From the NCBI GenBank assembly GCA_025517525.1, contig JAOPJZ010000019.1, positions 1 to 64,000 on the forward strand: DNA of 64,000 nucleotides, in the 5' to 3' direction. Of the stretch, positions 42,119 to 51,342 are shown one piece after another. The position numbers and the translations under genes were made by a program. Positions within the stretch are counted from its first letter, which is position 1, and the number at the start of each line of letters is the position of its first letter. The notes under the pieces were generated by a model, which saw only the letters and a list, made by a program, of their open reading frames with translations, did no database searches and was not told the origin of the DNA. Source of the DNA: Natronosalvus hydrolyticus. Lineage in GTDB: Archaea > Halobacteriota > Halobacteria > Halobacteriales > Natrialbaceae.

Positions 42119-44260
42119 TCAAACGAACGGATAGAATGGGCCGATCTCGTCGGGCCGATAGAGCGTCCCATCGACAACGGGGAGATACCACCGCGTCTCG
42201 AGTAGCTCTTTGAGTTCGTACCACTCGAGGGTGACGTCGAACGGGTTCCCCCCGATGTGCCAGGCCTCGAGGATAAGCCCGCCAAAGCCCAGGCCTGCGT
42301 CGGTGTACCACGTCGGAATTCGAACCCTGAACTGCTCGGATCCGGCGGGGGTAATCTCGAGTGGAAACACCTGTATCTGATCGAACGACCACAGTTCGGT
42401 GATGCCGTCTCCGTACACCTCGAGTGAGAGATCCGATGACGAGGATTCGACCGGTGGGCCCTGCCCGTCGGTACTGGCGGTCGACGTCGAATGCGTCGCG
42501 CCGTTGTGGGGTCGGGACGAACTGATCGCGAACCGACGCGCCAGGTCGATCGTGAAGCCACCGATGACCCCGCGGAGGAACGTGTCGATTGCCTCGTCGG
42601 CGTGGGCGTCACTCGGAGTGAGTGGCGTGTCCGAGGTCGTCATCCCCGTGGTTGACGTGTCCGAGGTCGCTCTTTCATCCGCCGTCGCCACCGCCTGACT
42701 CCCGGCCTCGAGCAGTTCACGAGCGACCGAAGTCTCGACCCTTCCCTCGAGCAAAGCCGCCTGTATCCCCGACTCTTCGAGCGCCCCCACCTGGAGGGGG
42801 CCGTCGGCGGTGGGCAACCCTTCTTCACAGTTGCCGATCACGTGACACCAGTCCGCACCGTCTTCGATGGTCGCTCGGAGCTCCCTCCGGCTCGGTTTCC
42901 GATACACGGTACAGCGGATCGGTGGCAGATTGACCCTGTAAGCGGCTCGAGCAGCCCGGAACCGGTCGGTGTCAGCGTCGGGTCCGACGACGAGGGCGAC
43001 GTCGATGGCCTCCCCCTCGTCGAGGTATCGCTGTCTGTGGCGAAGGGCTGCTGGCGTCAGCTCGTAGCCACGAACGCCTGCTGGTCGAGTACGACCGAGC
43101 CAGCCGACGTGGGGGTCGTCTGGGGTATCCGATCCGGGGCCGTTGGAGGCTCTGTCCTCATCCACGGTCGGTGTTCCGTTCTCGGTCACGGGGAGTACCT
43201 GCGTGAACGTCGATACCAGATGTGGGAGCACGGCCGCGTGCTCGTACGTCGGCTCGGCGTACACCCAGGCGTGCCAGCGCGGAAAGAGCGGCGAAACCCG
43301 TTCGAAATCAGCCGACAGATAGCGGTCGACTCTGGTCGCCATTGGGGCCTCGAGACACCTTTCGGGTTCGATATCGAGCAGCGCGAAGGCGTCCGTCTCA
43401 ACCCAGTCGGTATCCGACCGTTCCTGCCAGCGAACCGCTACGTCGAGAAAGAACACTCGGCGAAGCATGGCGGCGGCCTCGTCACTGAAACGTTTGCCGG
43501 GTGCGAACGTCCAGTGACGATCTCGAGCGGGAATCTTCAACACTGGTGTCTCTCGGTCCACGGTCTCGACGCGCGCCCCGAGGTAGGTCGCGAGCGTCGC
43601 TGCTGGAAACAGGACCTCGAGTGTCGGCGGGACCTCGAGCACGATTCCGGTGTCGGAAACCGACGCGGCGACGGCGTCGGGAATCGAAACCGAGTCGCCG
43701 TACTCGATTCGGGGTGGATGGCCCCGGCGGAGGAGGGAAGTGCGCTGGGGGTCGGTGGCGGTAAACGGCGTGGCAAAGACCGAGATGGCCTCGGCGATGC
43801 CCGCCGGCGTTCGGGGGACGGTTACGGTGTGTGAGGGCGCGTTGACCGTGCTCTGGCCGGCGATGGTCACGACGGTCGGATGCGGAAACGTAATTTCACA
43901 TCCGTCCGGTCCCCGCTGATCGATCACTGCCGGACCGTCGAACCGAATCCAGACGCCGATCAGTCCGGTAATCCAGATCAGATTTCGTCGGTCGGGAAGC
44001 TGTCGACGTTCGTTGGTTTCGATGTGATCGCGGTCGACGCTTACACCGTCTTCGCGAACGGCATCGAGGGTGATCGAGGAGGAGTGAAACGTCAATTTCG
44101 AAGCGCGGCCGCTCCGTCGTTCGGTCATCGAAAAGGGAATTCCAAGTGAGTGGTCCGTTTCGTCCCAGCCTACGGCCTCGATTTCGAACCGATTGCCAGC
44201 ACCGTCGCTGAGGGTGACGGTCGTGTCCGCGACCGAAATCTCGACTGTCCCACCACTCAT
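42119..44260 (-). CDS. large haloarchaeal protein, possible degenerate CHAT-like domain
   Basis: A 713-residue soluble protein of unknown function. The first ~270 residues are beta-rich (GGTVEISVADTTVTLSDGAG; THPTVV-type strands). Around 445-600 the order DGADWCHVIGNCEEG, GALEESGIQAALLEG, SVARELLEAGSQAVATADE and EAIDTFLRGVIGGFTIDLAR resembles a CHAT caspase-like fold: histidine strand, then gain of helix and strand, then the C-terminal helix. The ACxTG cysteine segment is not visible, so the domain would be inactive. The C-terminal ~110 residues form another domain (RIPTWYTDAGLGFGGLILEA). It is upstream of the sensor kinase on the same strand. The start is ATG 44260. Confidence 0.6.
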   Translation of the reverse strand: MSGGTVEISVADTTVTLSDGAGNRFEIEAVGWDETDHSLGIPFSMTERRSGRASKLTFHSSSITLDAVREDGVSVDRDHIETNERRQLPDRRNLIWITGLIGVWIRFDGPAVIDQRGPDGCEITFPHPTVVTIAGQSTVNAPSHTVTVPRTPAGIAEAISVFATPFTATDPQRTSLLRRGHPPRIEYGDSVSIPDAVAASVSDTGIVLEVPPTLEVLFPAATLATYLGARVETVDRETPVLKIPARDRHWTFAPGKRFSDEAAAMLRRVFFLDVAVRWQERSDTDWVETDAFALLDIEPERCLEAPMATRVDRYLSADFERVSPLFPRWHAWVYAEPTYEHAAVLPHLVSTFTQVLPVTENGTPTVDEDRASNGPGSDTPDDPHVGWLGRTRPAGVRGYELTPAALRHRQRYLDEGEAIDVALVVGPDADTDRFRAARAAYRVNLPPIRCTVYRKPSRRELRATIEDGADWCHVIGNCEEGLPTADGPLQVGALEESGIQAALLEGRVETSVARELLEAGSQAVATADERATSDTSTTGMTTSDTPLTPSDAHADEAIDTFLRGVIGGFTIDLARRFAISSSRPHNGATHSTSTASTDGQGPPVESSSSDLSLEVYGDGITELWSFDQIQVFPLEITPAGSEQFRVRIPTWYTDAGLGFGGLILEAWHIGGNPFDVTLEWYELKELLETRWYLPVVDGTLYRPDEIGPFYPFV

Positions 44261-44342
44261 GTCAGCCAATCATACGAAGGGCGAGGGGCGTGTAGCCTAT
44301 AGCTGTGCTGGCCCTGGGTTGCCATTTGTCGTCCCAACCGGA

Positions 44343-45455
44343 CTACAGGTCAGCGACGTCTTCGATGATGTCGGTCAGTGCGCGAATCGACTCGAGGTCG
44401 TGTTCGCCCATGTGGCCGATACGGAACGTCCTTTCACCCAGTTGGGAGCCGTAGCCGTTCGAGAAGACCATATCGTATTCCTCGGAGATCGTTTCGATAG
44501 TATCGGCAACGTCGATGCCCTGGGTGTTCTCGATACAGCTCACTGTCTGCGATTCGTATCCCGCTTCGGGGAACATATCGAAGTGCTCGTGGGCCCAGTT
44601 TTGGGTGTACTCGGCCATCTCCCGGTGGCGGCCGTCGCGTGCAGTCATTCCCTCCTCGAGCAGGTACTTCATCTGTTTGCGGTAGGCGAGCATGACCGGG
44701 ATGGCCGGCGTCGAGTGCGTCTGGCCCTTCCGGTCGTAGTAGTCGAGACAGCGCTGGAAGCCGCCGTACCACGAGGCGGTGTCGCGCTCGAGTTCCCGCT
44801 CGTAGGCGTCTTCGCTGACGACACAGACCGCCAGTCCCGGCGGCATGGCGAACGCCTTCTGCGTGGAGGCGAAGATGACGTCGATGTCGTGTTCGTCGAT
44901 ATCGACGTGGTCGCCGCCCAGCGCCGAGACGGCGTCGACGACGAAGTAGGTGTCCGGGTACTCGGCGACGACGTCACCGATCTCCTCGATCGGGTTGCGG
45001 ACGCCCGTGGAACTCTCGTTCATCACGCAGGCGACGATGTCGTAGCCTTTGTCGCTGGTCTCGAGTGCCTCGCGGATATCCTCGGGTTTGACGGCCTGTC
45101 CCCACTCGTACTCGAGGCGGTCGACTGATTTACCCAGGCGTTCGGCGACGTTAGCGTGACGCTCGCTGAAACTTCCACAGGTCGCCACGAGCATGTGCTC
45201 GTCGACGAGATTGAGCGTCGAAGCCTCCCAGAACTCGGTGCCGGAAGCGGTGAGGATGATGACGTCGTTGTCGGTTTCGAGGAACGTTTTCGTGTCCTCG
45301 ACGATGGTCGTATACAGGTCGGTCATCCGGTCCATCCGGTGGCCGAACATCGGCTCGCACATCGCGTCGATGACGTCCTCGCGCACTTCGGTCGGGCCGG
45401 GGATGTACAGGGTCTTTTCGCGGTAGTCGTCTCGGTATTCGCGTTTCTTTGTCAC
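44343..45455 (-). CDS. class V aminotransferase (alanine-glyoxylate / serine-pyruvate type)
   Basis: A 370-residue PLP aminotransferase. Conserved blocks: EKTLYIPGPTEVREDVIDAM, VIILTASGTEFWEASTLNLV, TYFVVDAVSALGGDHVDIDE and the PLP-lysine segment VIFASTQKAFAMPPGLAVC (Lys ~200). Family members transfer the amino group from alanine, serine or other donors to glyoxylate or pyruvate; the precise substrate is not deducible. The GTG at 45455 (TKKREYRDDYREKTLYIPG) fits the family start better than the longer frame opening at 45701. Divergent from the aminopeptidase. Confidence 0.87.
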   Translation of the reverse strand: MTKKREYRDDYREKTLYIPGPTEVREDVIDAMCEPMFGHRMDRMTDLYTTIVEDTKTFLETDNDVIILTASGTEFWEASTLNLVDEHMLVATCGSFSERHANVAERLGKSVDRLEYEWGQAVKPEDIREALETSDKGYDIVACVMNESSTGVRNPIEEIGDVVAEYPDTYFVVDAVSALGGDHVDIDEHDIDVIFASTQKAFAMPPGLAVCVVSEDAYERELERDTASWYGGFQRCLDYYDRKGQTHSTPAIPVMLAYRKQMKYLLEEGMTARDGRHREMAEYTQNWAHEHFDMFPEAGYESQTVSCIENTQGIDVADTIETISEEYDMVFSNGYGSQLGERTFRIGHMGEHDLESIRALTDIIEDVADL

Positions 45456-45611
45456 TGAACCACCTGCCTGGAGGCTACTGCGACGGGAGAGCCTTTGGGC
45501 CTTTGGTTTTGTGCAAACGATTTGGCTGGCGCGTCTCTCGAGCGTGCTCGCGCTCACCCCACGTATTTCGTTCCGAAAGGAGTATGCCGTCGCTGGCAGA
45601 ATTTGCGACGT

Positions 45612-46700
45612 ATGGATCCGCGAATCCGCGAACACGCACAGGTCATCGCGAACCACTCGGTCGACCTCCAGCCGGGCGACAACGTCGTCGTCGACGCCCA
45701 CCCGGTCGCCGAGGACCTCGTCGTCGCCTTACACGAGGTGATCGGTGACGTCGGCGCGAACCCCATTACGACCAGCAAACGGGCCGGAAAACGCCAGCAC
45801 CGTGCGTTCCTTCGGGCGGGCGACGACGACTACGAGACGCCCGAACACGAACTCGCGCTCATCGAACACACCGACGTCTACATCGCTATTCGCGCGGGCG
45901 ACAACGCGACCGAAACCGGTGACGTGGACTCCGAGACCACGGCTGCCTACAACAAAGCCTACCGCCCCGTGCAGGACGAACGGCTCTCGAAACGCTGGTG
46001 TCTCACCCAGTTCCCCGCCCCCGCCAACGCTCAGCTCGCCGAGATGTCTAGAGAGGGCTACGAGAACTTCGTCTGGGATGCCGTCAACAAGGACTGGGAC
46101 GCCGTCCGCGAGCACCAACAGCAACTCGTAGAAATCCTCGATCCCGCCGACGAAGTGCGGATCAAAAGCGGCGACACGACCGACGTGACGATGTCGGTTG
46201 CGGGCAACCGCACGCTCAACGATTACGGCGAGCGCAACCTCCCCGGCGGCGAAGTGTTCACCGCGCCGGTCGCTGACAGCGTCGAGGGCGAGGTGCTGTT
46301 CGACATGCCGCTGTATCACCAGGGGCGAGAGATCACCGACGCCTCCCTCGAGTTCGAAAACGGCGAGGTCGTTTCTCACACGGCCGGCAAGAACGAATCC
46401 TTGCTAACGGACGTGCTCGAGACGGACGACGGCGCGCGACGACTCGGCGAACTCGGCATCGGGATGAACCGTGATATCGACCGATTCACCTACAATATGC
46501 TGTTCGACGAGAAGATGGGCGATACGGTCCACATGGCGGTCGGTCGTGCCTACGACGACACCGTTGGCGAGGAGAACGAGGTCAACGAGTCGGCCGTCCA
46601 CGTCGACATGATCGTCGACATGAGCGAGGACTCGTTCATCGAGGTCGATGGAGAGGTCGTCCAGCGCGATGGGACGTTCGTGTTCGAAGACGGGTTCTGA
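45612..46700 (+). CDS. M29 family aminopeptidase
   Basis: A 362-residue metallo-aminopeptidase (thermophilic aminopeptidase / AmpS type). N-terminal block MDPRIREHAQVIANHSVDLQ, then AIRAGDNATETGDVDSETT. The C-terminal metal site reads GEVFTAPVADSVEGEVLFDM, RRLGELGIGMNRDIDRFTYN, MLFDEKMGDTVHMAVGRAYD and VHVDMIVDMSEDSFIEVDGE, with the E, E, H and D ligands of the family. It removes N-terminal residues from short peptides in the cytoplasm. The last ~18 bases of the gene are repeated in the tandem array directly after the stop codon. Confidence 0.9.
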   Translation: MDPRIREHAQVIANHSVDLQPGDNVVVDAHPVAEDLVVALHEVIGDVGANPITTSKRAGKRQHRAFLRAGDDDYETPEHELALIEHTDVYIAIRAGDNATETGDVDSETTAAYNKAYRPVQDERLSKRWCLTQFPAPANAQLAEMSREGYENFVWDAVNKDWDAVREHQQQLVEILDPADEVRIKSGDTTDVTMSVAGNRTLNDYGERNLPGGEVFTAPVADSVEGEVLFDMPLYHQGREITDASLEFENGEVVSHTAGKNESLLTDVLETDDGARRLGELGIGMNRDIDRFTYNMLFDEKMGDTVHMAVGRAYDDTVGEENEVNESAVHVDMIVDMSEDSFIEVDGEVVQRDGTFVFEDGF

Positions 46701-47172
46701 GAGGGGGCGCTTCTCGAGGCGGACGACTTCTCGAGGCGGAATTTTTCCCCTTTTGGTCCAGATCTTGCGAGCGAGAAGCGAAGCGACGAGCGAGACAAAA
46801 GGTGGTTCTGAAGACGAGTTCTGAGAGGGGGCGCTTCTCGAGGCGGACGACTTCTCGAGGCGGAATTTTTCCCCTTTTGGTCCAGGTTTTGCGAGCGAGA
46901 AGCGAAGCGACGAGCGAGACAAAAGGTGGTTCTGAAGACGGGTTCTGAGGGTTTTCTCGAGGCGGACGACTTCTCGAGGCGGAATTTTTCCCCTTTTGGT
47001 CCAGATTTTGCGAGCGAGAAGCGAAGCGACGAGCGAGACAAAAGGTGGTTCTGAAGACGAGTTCTGAGAGGGGGCGCTTCTCGAGGCGGACGACTTCTCG
47101 AGGCGGAATTTTTCCCTTTTTGGTCCAGGTTTTGCGAGCGAGGGGCGACGCGACGAGCGAGACAAAAGGTGG
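46683..47172. repeat. tandem array of four ~124-bp units seeded from the aminopeptidase 3' end
   Basis: Units begin at TTCTGAGAG, at 46695, 46819, 46943 and 47062 (periods 124, 124, 119). Each holds two copies of CTTCTCGAGGCGG, then TTTTTCCCCTTTTGGTCCAG, then GCGAGCGAGAAGCGAAGCGA and GAGACAAAAGG, and ends with a copy of the aminopeptidase tail (GAAGACGxGTTCTGA). 124 is not a multiple of 3, so long minus-strand frames across it are spurious. A diverged single copy sits at 47929-48010. Confidence 0.92.
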
Positions 47173-47216
47173 GGAACACTCGAGTAAAAATGTTGCTCGC
47201 TAACTGGAGGGGGTTA

Positions 47217-47729
47217 TCAGGGTAACAAGACCCCGTCGATAACGTGGATCACGCCGTTCGAGGCCTCGATATCGGTGGCGACGATTTCCGCTTGCCCGTC
47301 GTTCAGCACGGTACCGTCGACGTCGATTTTGGCCCCGTTCAGGGTCGGTAGACGCGGCGCGTTGACGACTGATTCGCTGTACCGTCGGCCGGGAGTGACG
47401 TGGTACAGGAGAATGTCCGCCAGATCATCGAGGTTCAGTAGATCTTCGACCTCGACATCCAGCTCCTCGGCCAGCGCTTCGAACGCTTCGTCGGTGGGCG
47501 CGAAGACCGTCAGTTGACGCTTTCCACTGAGGGCGTCCACGAGTCCCGCTTCCTGAACGGCTGCTACGAGGATATCGAAATCGCCGGCCGCTACGGCCAC
47601 ATCAACCAGCGTATCGTCGCCGCTCGCTCCGCGACGTCCCGTCGCCGTGGCAGTTCCGGCACCGGTCGCTAGCAATACGCCTGTGCCCCCGAGTGTCTTC
47701 AGTATCTTCCGTCGGTTTGGATATTTCAT
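47217..47729 (-). CDS. secreted fasciclin-domain protein
   Basis: A 170-residue exported protein. The N-terminus NRRKILKTLGGTGVLLATGA is a twin-arginine-type signal; a likely cleavage follows GTATATG. One fasciclin (FAS1) domain fills residues ~40-170: LVDVAVAAGDFDILVAAVQE, QLTVFAPTDEAFEALAEEL, ADILLYHVTPGRRYSESVVN and the closing ASNGVIHVIDGVLLP. FAS1 domains mediate cell or matrix adhesion. The ATG at 47729 is used; an ATG at 47744 is equally possible. Confidence 0.87.
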   Translation of the reverse strand: MKYPNRRKILKTLGGTGVLLATGAGTATATGRRGASGDDTLVDVAVAAGDFDILVAAVQEAGLVDALSGKRQLTVFAPTDEAFEALAEELDVEVEDLLNLDDLADILLYHVTPGRRYSESVVNAPRLPTLNGAKIDVDGTVLNDGQAEIVATDIEASNGVIHVIDGVLLP

Positions 47730-48160
47730 GGGATTGGTACCCATATGAGGATTTTCTCGAGCGGATAATTCGCGTTCTCCTAACCAGTATGGTACCCGAA
47801 CACGGTCCCCGGCGGTATGGCCACCACTGACCCCGTTTTCGTCCGGTTTGCGGTGCGGATGCTCAGCCCGCAGGACGTTCCACTCGTCGGGGAGGCTATG
47901 GTGATCGAGGCGAAAGCATACCGAGGCGCTCGAGGCGGAATCCTCCTCTTTGGTCCAGATTTTGTGAGCGAGGGGCGACGCGACGACCGAGACAAAAGGT
48001 CGGTTTGAGAGCTTGCCTTTCGAGGCGGTCTCCCACCCGGAAAAGTGTGTTTGCGGAGGAGTGGAAACCGCTACCGGCACTCGAGACGACGAGCGGGGAA
48101 TATGGAATGTGACCAATCCAAATAACAACTCCTTTCTCTCTCGAAAAGAAGCAGACGCCT
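47730..48160. other. intergenic region with a dispersed copy of the tandem-array unit
   Basis: 431 bp between two divergent genes. It holds the repeat copy at 47929-48010; the remainder has no convincing ORF. Confidence 0.5.
47929..48010. repeat. dispersed, diverged copy of the 124-bp unit
   Basis: CTCGAGGCGGAAT, TTTGGTCCAGATTTTG, GAGCGAGGGGCGACGCGACG and GAGACAAAAGGT match the array at 46683-47172 in the same order and orientation. The aminopeptidase-derived tail is absent, so the unit existed independently of that gene end. Confidence 0.8.
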
Positions 48161-49426
48161 ATGTCAACGGCTTCGTCGGAAGTGTCACAGGAAACAGCCG
48201 ATCCCGGGCCGACGGACCCGTCAGAGCGGATCGTTTCCCTCGACGCGCTCCGCGGGTTTGCCCTGCTCGGAATTCTGGTAATCAACATCTGGTTGTTCGG
48301 ATTGCCGACGGTGGCGTCGCTCAATCCGGCGCTCTACGGGGACTTTACCGGGAGTAACTACGCCGCGTGGCTGGTCAGCCACGTCTTCTTCGAACAGAAG
48401 TTTATCACCCTGTTTACCTTCCTGTTCGGGGCCGGAATCGTCCTCTTTCTGGAATCGAAAAACCGGAAAGGACAGGCCGGGCGGAAGCTACATTTCAGTC
48501 GAACGTTCTGGCTGCTCGTGATCGGCCTCGGACACGCCTACCTGCTCTGGTGGGGCGACATTCTCGTCTTCTACGCGCTTTCGGCCTTTCTCGTGGTCTG
48601 GGCGTGGCGGTGGCGTCCGAGCCGCCAGTTGATTCTGGGGACCGTCATGTTTGCGATTCCGTCCGTGCTCTATCTGCTCACGGCGATTGGCTACTACTCG
48701 CTCCCGGATGACGGACGGGCCGAACTCGAGGCGGAACTGCTCGGGGCGTTCGGTGCCGACCTGTCGCCCGAGACGGAGATTGCCGTCTACCAGGGTGGCT
48801 GGTTCGACCAGATCGTACATCGCGCTCCCGTCGTGTTCGAGTTTCATACACTCGGATTCGTCTTCGAAGTGTTCTGGATGGTTGGCGGGATGATGCTCGT
48901 CGGAATGGCGCTGTACAAGTGGGGCGTGTTGACCAACGAGCGGAGTACCCGCTTTTACCGGCGGGCGTTCGTCGGCTTCGGTGGGGCTGGCCTCGCACTC
49001 GTGCTCGCCGGGGTATGGGCCCGTGAGGCGGTTGCCTGGGAGACGGTGCCGGTGCTCACGCTCGCGTTCCAGTTCAACTACTGGGGTGCGCCGCTCCTCG
49101 CAGTTGGGTACCTTTCGGGAATCATGCTGCTCTGTCGCTGGGCGCGTGACGGTCTGGTCGTTACCGCCCTCTCTGCCGTCGGACGGACCGCGTTCTCGAA
49201 CTATCTGCTCCAGACCGCCCTCGCGACGACGATCTTCTACGGCTACGGCCTGGGCCTGTTCGGCCAGTTGAGCCGCCTCGAGTTGCTCGGCGTGGTCGTG
49301 TTGATCTGGGCGATCCAGATTCCCCTGTCGGTCTGGTGGCTCGAGCGATTCCGGTTCGGCCCGGTCGAGTGGGTGTGGCGAACGCTTACGTATCGGAGCA
49401 AGCAGCCGTTTCGCCTCGAGGAGTGA
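48161..49426 (+). CDS. DUF418-family multi-span membrane protein
   Basis: A 421-residue integral membrane protein of the YeiB-like DUF418 family. The diagnostic N-terminus is RIVSLDALRGFALLGILVIN; the LFTFLFGAGIVLF block and C-terminal GRTAFSNYLLQTALATTIFY are typical. I count about nine to ten hydrophobic segments. Relatives resemble heparan-alpha-glucosaminide acyltransferase and may move acyl groups, but function is unproven. The first ~20 residues are a variable acidic tail. The gene ends just before an AT-rich region with repeat family 2. Confidence 0.88.
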   Translation: MSTASSEVSQETADPGPTDPSERIVSLDALRGFALLGILVINIWLFGLPTVASLNPALYGDFTGSNYAAWLVSHVFFEQKFITLFTFLFGAGIVLFLESKNRKGQAGRKLHFSRTFWLLVIGLGHAYLLWWGDILVFYALSAFLVVWAWRWRPSRQLILGTVMFAIPSVLYLLTAIGYYSLPDDGRAELEAELLGAFGADLSPETEIAVYQGGWFDQIVHRAPVVFEFHTLGFVFEVFWMVGGMMLVGMALYKWGVLTNERSTRFYRRAFVGFGGAGLALVLAGVWAREAVAWETVPVLTLAFQFNYWGAPLLAVGYLSGIMLLCRWARDGLVVTALSAVGRTAFSNYLLQTALATTIFYGYGLGLFGQLSRLELLGVVVLIWAIQIPLSVWWLERFRFGPVEWVWRTLTYRSKQPFRLEE

Positions 49427-49890
49427 CGGGTTGTTGGGGAAGTTTGCACCGTCTCGGGATGCACGACTGGAAAGGTTCCTCGAGCACTATCGAGGGACGT
49501 ACTCGCCGGAAGCCCAACAGCGAGAACGTGAAAAAGTCAGCTGGCTTTAATTCGAGTGGATGGCTTCGTTGGTATCCCCAAACTGTGATAGGTTTCAGCT
49601 AGCTGCTCTCAATAGTTAGTGCGAACTATAGTAGCCAGTGAAAGTCATTGCACACCTCATCGCAAGACGCCGTCGCGTTAGATGTGTAAACCGTTTCACT
49701 GTCTACTATAGTACTCGAGGGATTGGTGGAATCAGTACAGTGACCCTACTCCGTTGAACCCCCGCTGACCTTCGTTCCTACCGGTTGAAATGCTACTCTA
49801 ACTGTATTCTGATATTCGTGACAACCCAGATTGTTCTGCTATGCAGATTATACTAATATCATCGGTTGCTGGTAGGAACAATTGGAGTCT
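49427..49890. other. AT-enriched intergenic region with MITE-like element
   Basis: 464 bp, low GC, containing the intact palindromic element at 49626-49711. No ORF is credible. Confidence 0.5.
49626..49711. repeat. 86-bp palindromic (MITE-like) element, family 2, intact copy
   Basis: Ends are CTATAGTAGCCAGTGAAAG and its inverse TTTCACTGtCTACTATAG; the whole 86 bp is an imperfect palindrome. Related copies are at 53126, 57585 and (decayed) 6905. Confidence 0.88.
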
Positions 49891-51222
49891 ATGACATTAC
49901 TATCCCGTCGTTCCACACTCAAAGGTATCGCCGCAGGAGCAATCAGCCTGCAGTTCCTCGGCGTTGCGTCCGCAAACAATGCAACCCAGTATATCGTTAC
50001 CCTTTCGAACCCGAGGGTGAGTAACCGGGTCGAACAGGCTGGCTTCACTATTCAGCGTGAACTCGCAGCTGGAGACGTGTTGTAAGTTGTTGGTTCCGAA
50101 GACGACCGCGACGAACTCGAGGCCGTTCGCGGTGTCCAGGAAGTGGCTCAGAACGCCTACTTTGGTCTCGAAGGGCCGGAACTCGAGGAAGAACTCGACA
50201 CGGACGAGTTTGAACCGCCAGAATTCTGGGACATCCAATGGGACAAGCACGTTACCGATGTTGAGGACGCACAAGGAACCGCGACAGGTGAGGGAACCAG
50301 GGTCGCCGTTCTCGATACCGGTATCGATCCCAATCATTCCGATCTCGCCGCGAACGTCAACGAGGAGTTGAGCGAACTGTTCAGTTCCGGCAATCCGATC
50401 GATGAGGACGACAACCCGTGGGACATGGACGGTCACGGAACCCACGTTGCAGGAACCGCTGCCGCGACCGGTGACGTCGGCGTGATAGGCACGGCTCCCG
50501 ACGCTGAGCTAGTGTCACTGAAAGTGTTCTGGTTCGAGGATCCCGAGGGCCACGAAGATGAAGACGAGCCGTTTCTGACGACGACGACCGCGGACATCCT
50601 CGCCGCAATCGACGCGGCTGCAGCTATCGGTGCTGACGCCGCGAACATGAGTCTCGGGACGCCTCCTTTGCCGCCCGAATTCAATCAGACCGGCATGCGG
50701 GTCGCCTACGAGCGAGTTATCCAGCACGCCAGCCGCCAGGGAACCGTGGTCGTCGCCAGCGCCGGGAATTCGGAGGCGAACCTTCAGCAGGGTGGCTTCT
50801 TCACCGTGCCAAATAGCACCGCAGGCGCGCTCAGCGTGAGCGCTACGGCTCCCAACGACAAACTGACGTTCTACTCGAACTACGGGACTAACGAGATCGA
50901 CGTCGGTGCGCCGGGCGGTGGATATGAAACGCTAGAGAAGACGCTCGAGACTGACCCTACCGAGGTCGAATGGCCGTTCCCGCTCAACCTTGTTTTGTCG
51001 ACGGTTCCTGATAATGGATATGCATGGTTTGCTGGTACGTCGATGGCTGCCCCGCAGGTGTCCGGTCTCGTCGCGCTCGTCCGAGAGCTCGAACCGGACA
51101 GCAACGCCAATCAGGTTGAGCAGTCTATCAAGCACGGGGCCGAGATGTCCAAGGGCCAAAGCAACCCGGAACTCGGGGCAGGCCGAATCAACGCGAAAAA
51201 CACCGTCGAGCGACTGGAATAG
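49891..51222 (+). pseudogene. subtilisin-like serine protease (halolysin type), interrupted by one stop codon
   Basis: A 443-codon frame starting MTLLSRRSTLKGIAAGA (twin-arginine signal), with a propeptide inhibitor-like domain and a subtilase domain. The catalytic residues are intact: Asp in RVAVLDTGIDPNHSD, His in DMDGHGTHVAGTAA, Asn in VVVASAGNSE, Ser in AWFAGTSMAAPQVSG. A single TAA at 50083-50085 breaks the frame in the propeptide (AAGDVL-stop-VVGSEDD), where a Tyr or similar codon would be expected. Reading resumes in the same frame, so it is a nonsense change, not a frameshift. Unless the stop is an error or is read through, the protease is lost. Confidence 0.87.
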
Positions 51223-51342
51223 GGAGCTGGACACCCGGATCTCCCTCAACGGCTTCTGGAGAGAACGACAGCAGGATTGCGGAACCGACCATGCAAAATC
51301 AAATACTGCTGGCACATCGATAGTCCCAGCAGGGCCGATCCC

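Noticed and set aside
41995..42612. Extension of the sensor kinase frame upstream of 41994
   Set aside because: Overlaps the well-supported 713-residue gene and has shadow-type composition; the ATG at 41994 is a better start.
46683..47172. CRISPR array
   Set aside because: Units of ~124 bp are repeated almost whole with no unique spacers of regular length.
46404..47179. Two repetitive minus-strand frames across the tandem array (KIWTKRGKIPPRE-type repeats)
   Set aside because: They are translations of a 124-bp DNA repeat; the period is not a multiple of three, so the same DNA appears in changing frames. Not protein repeats.
50083..50085. Programmed readthrough or a recoded amino acid at the halolysin stop
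   Set aside because: The codon is TAA, which has no known selenocysteine or pyrrolysine use, and no stimulatory structure is apparent.
50143..51222. Separate protease gene starting at the ATG at 50143
   Set aside because: It would lack signal peptide and most of the propeptide and could not be exported; same frame as the upstream part, so an interrupted gene fits better.
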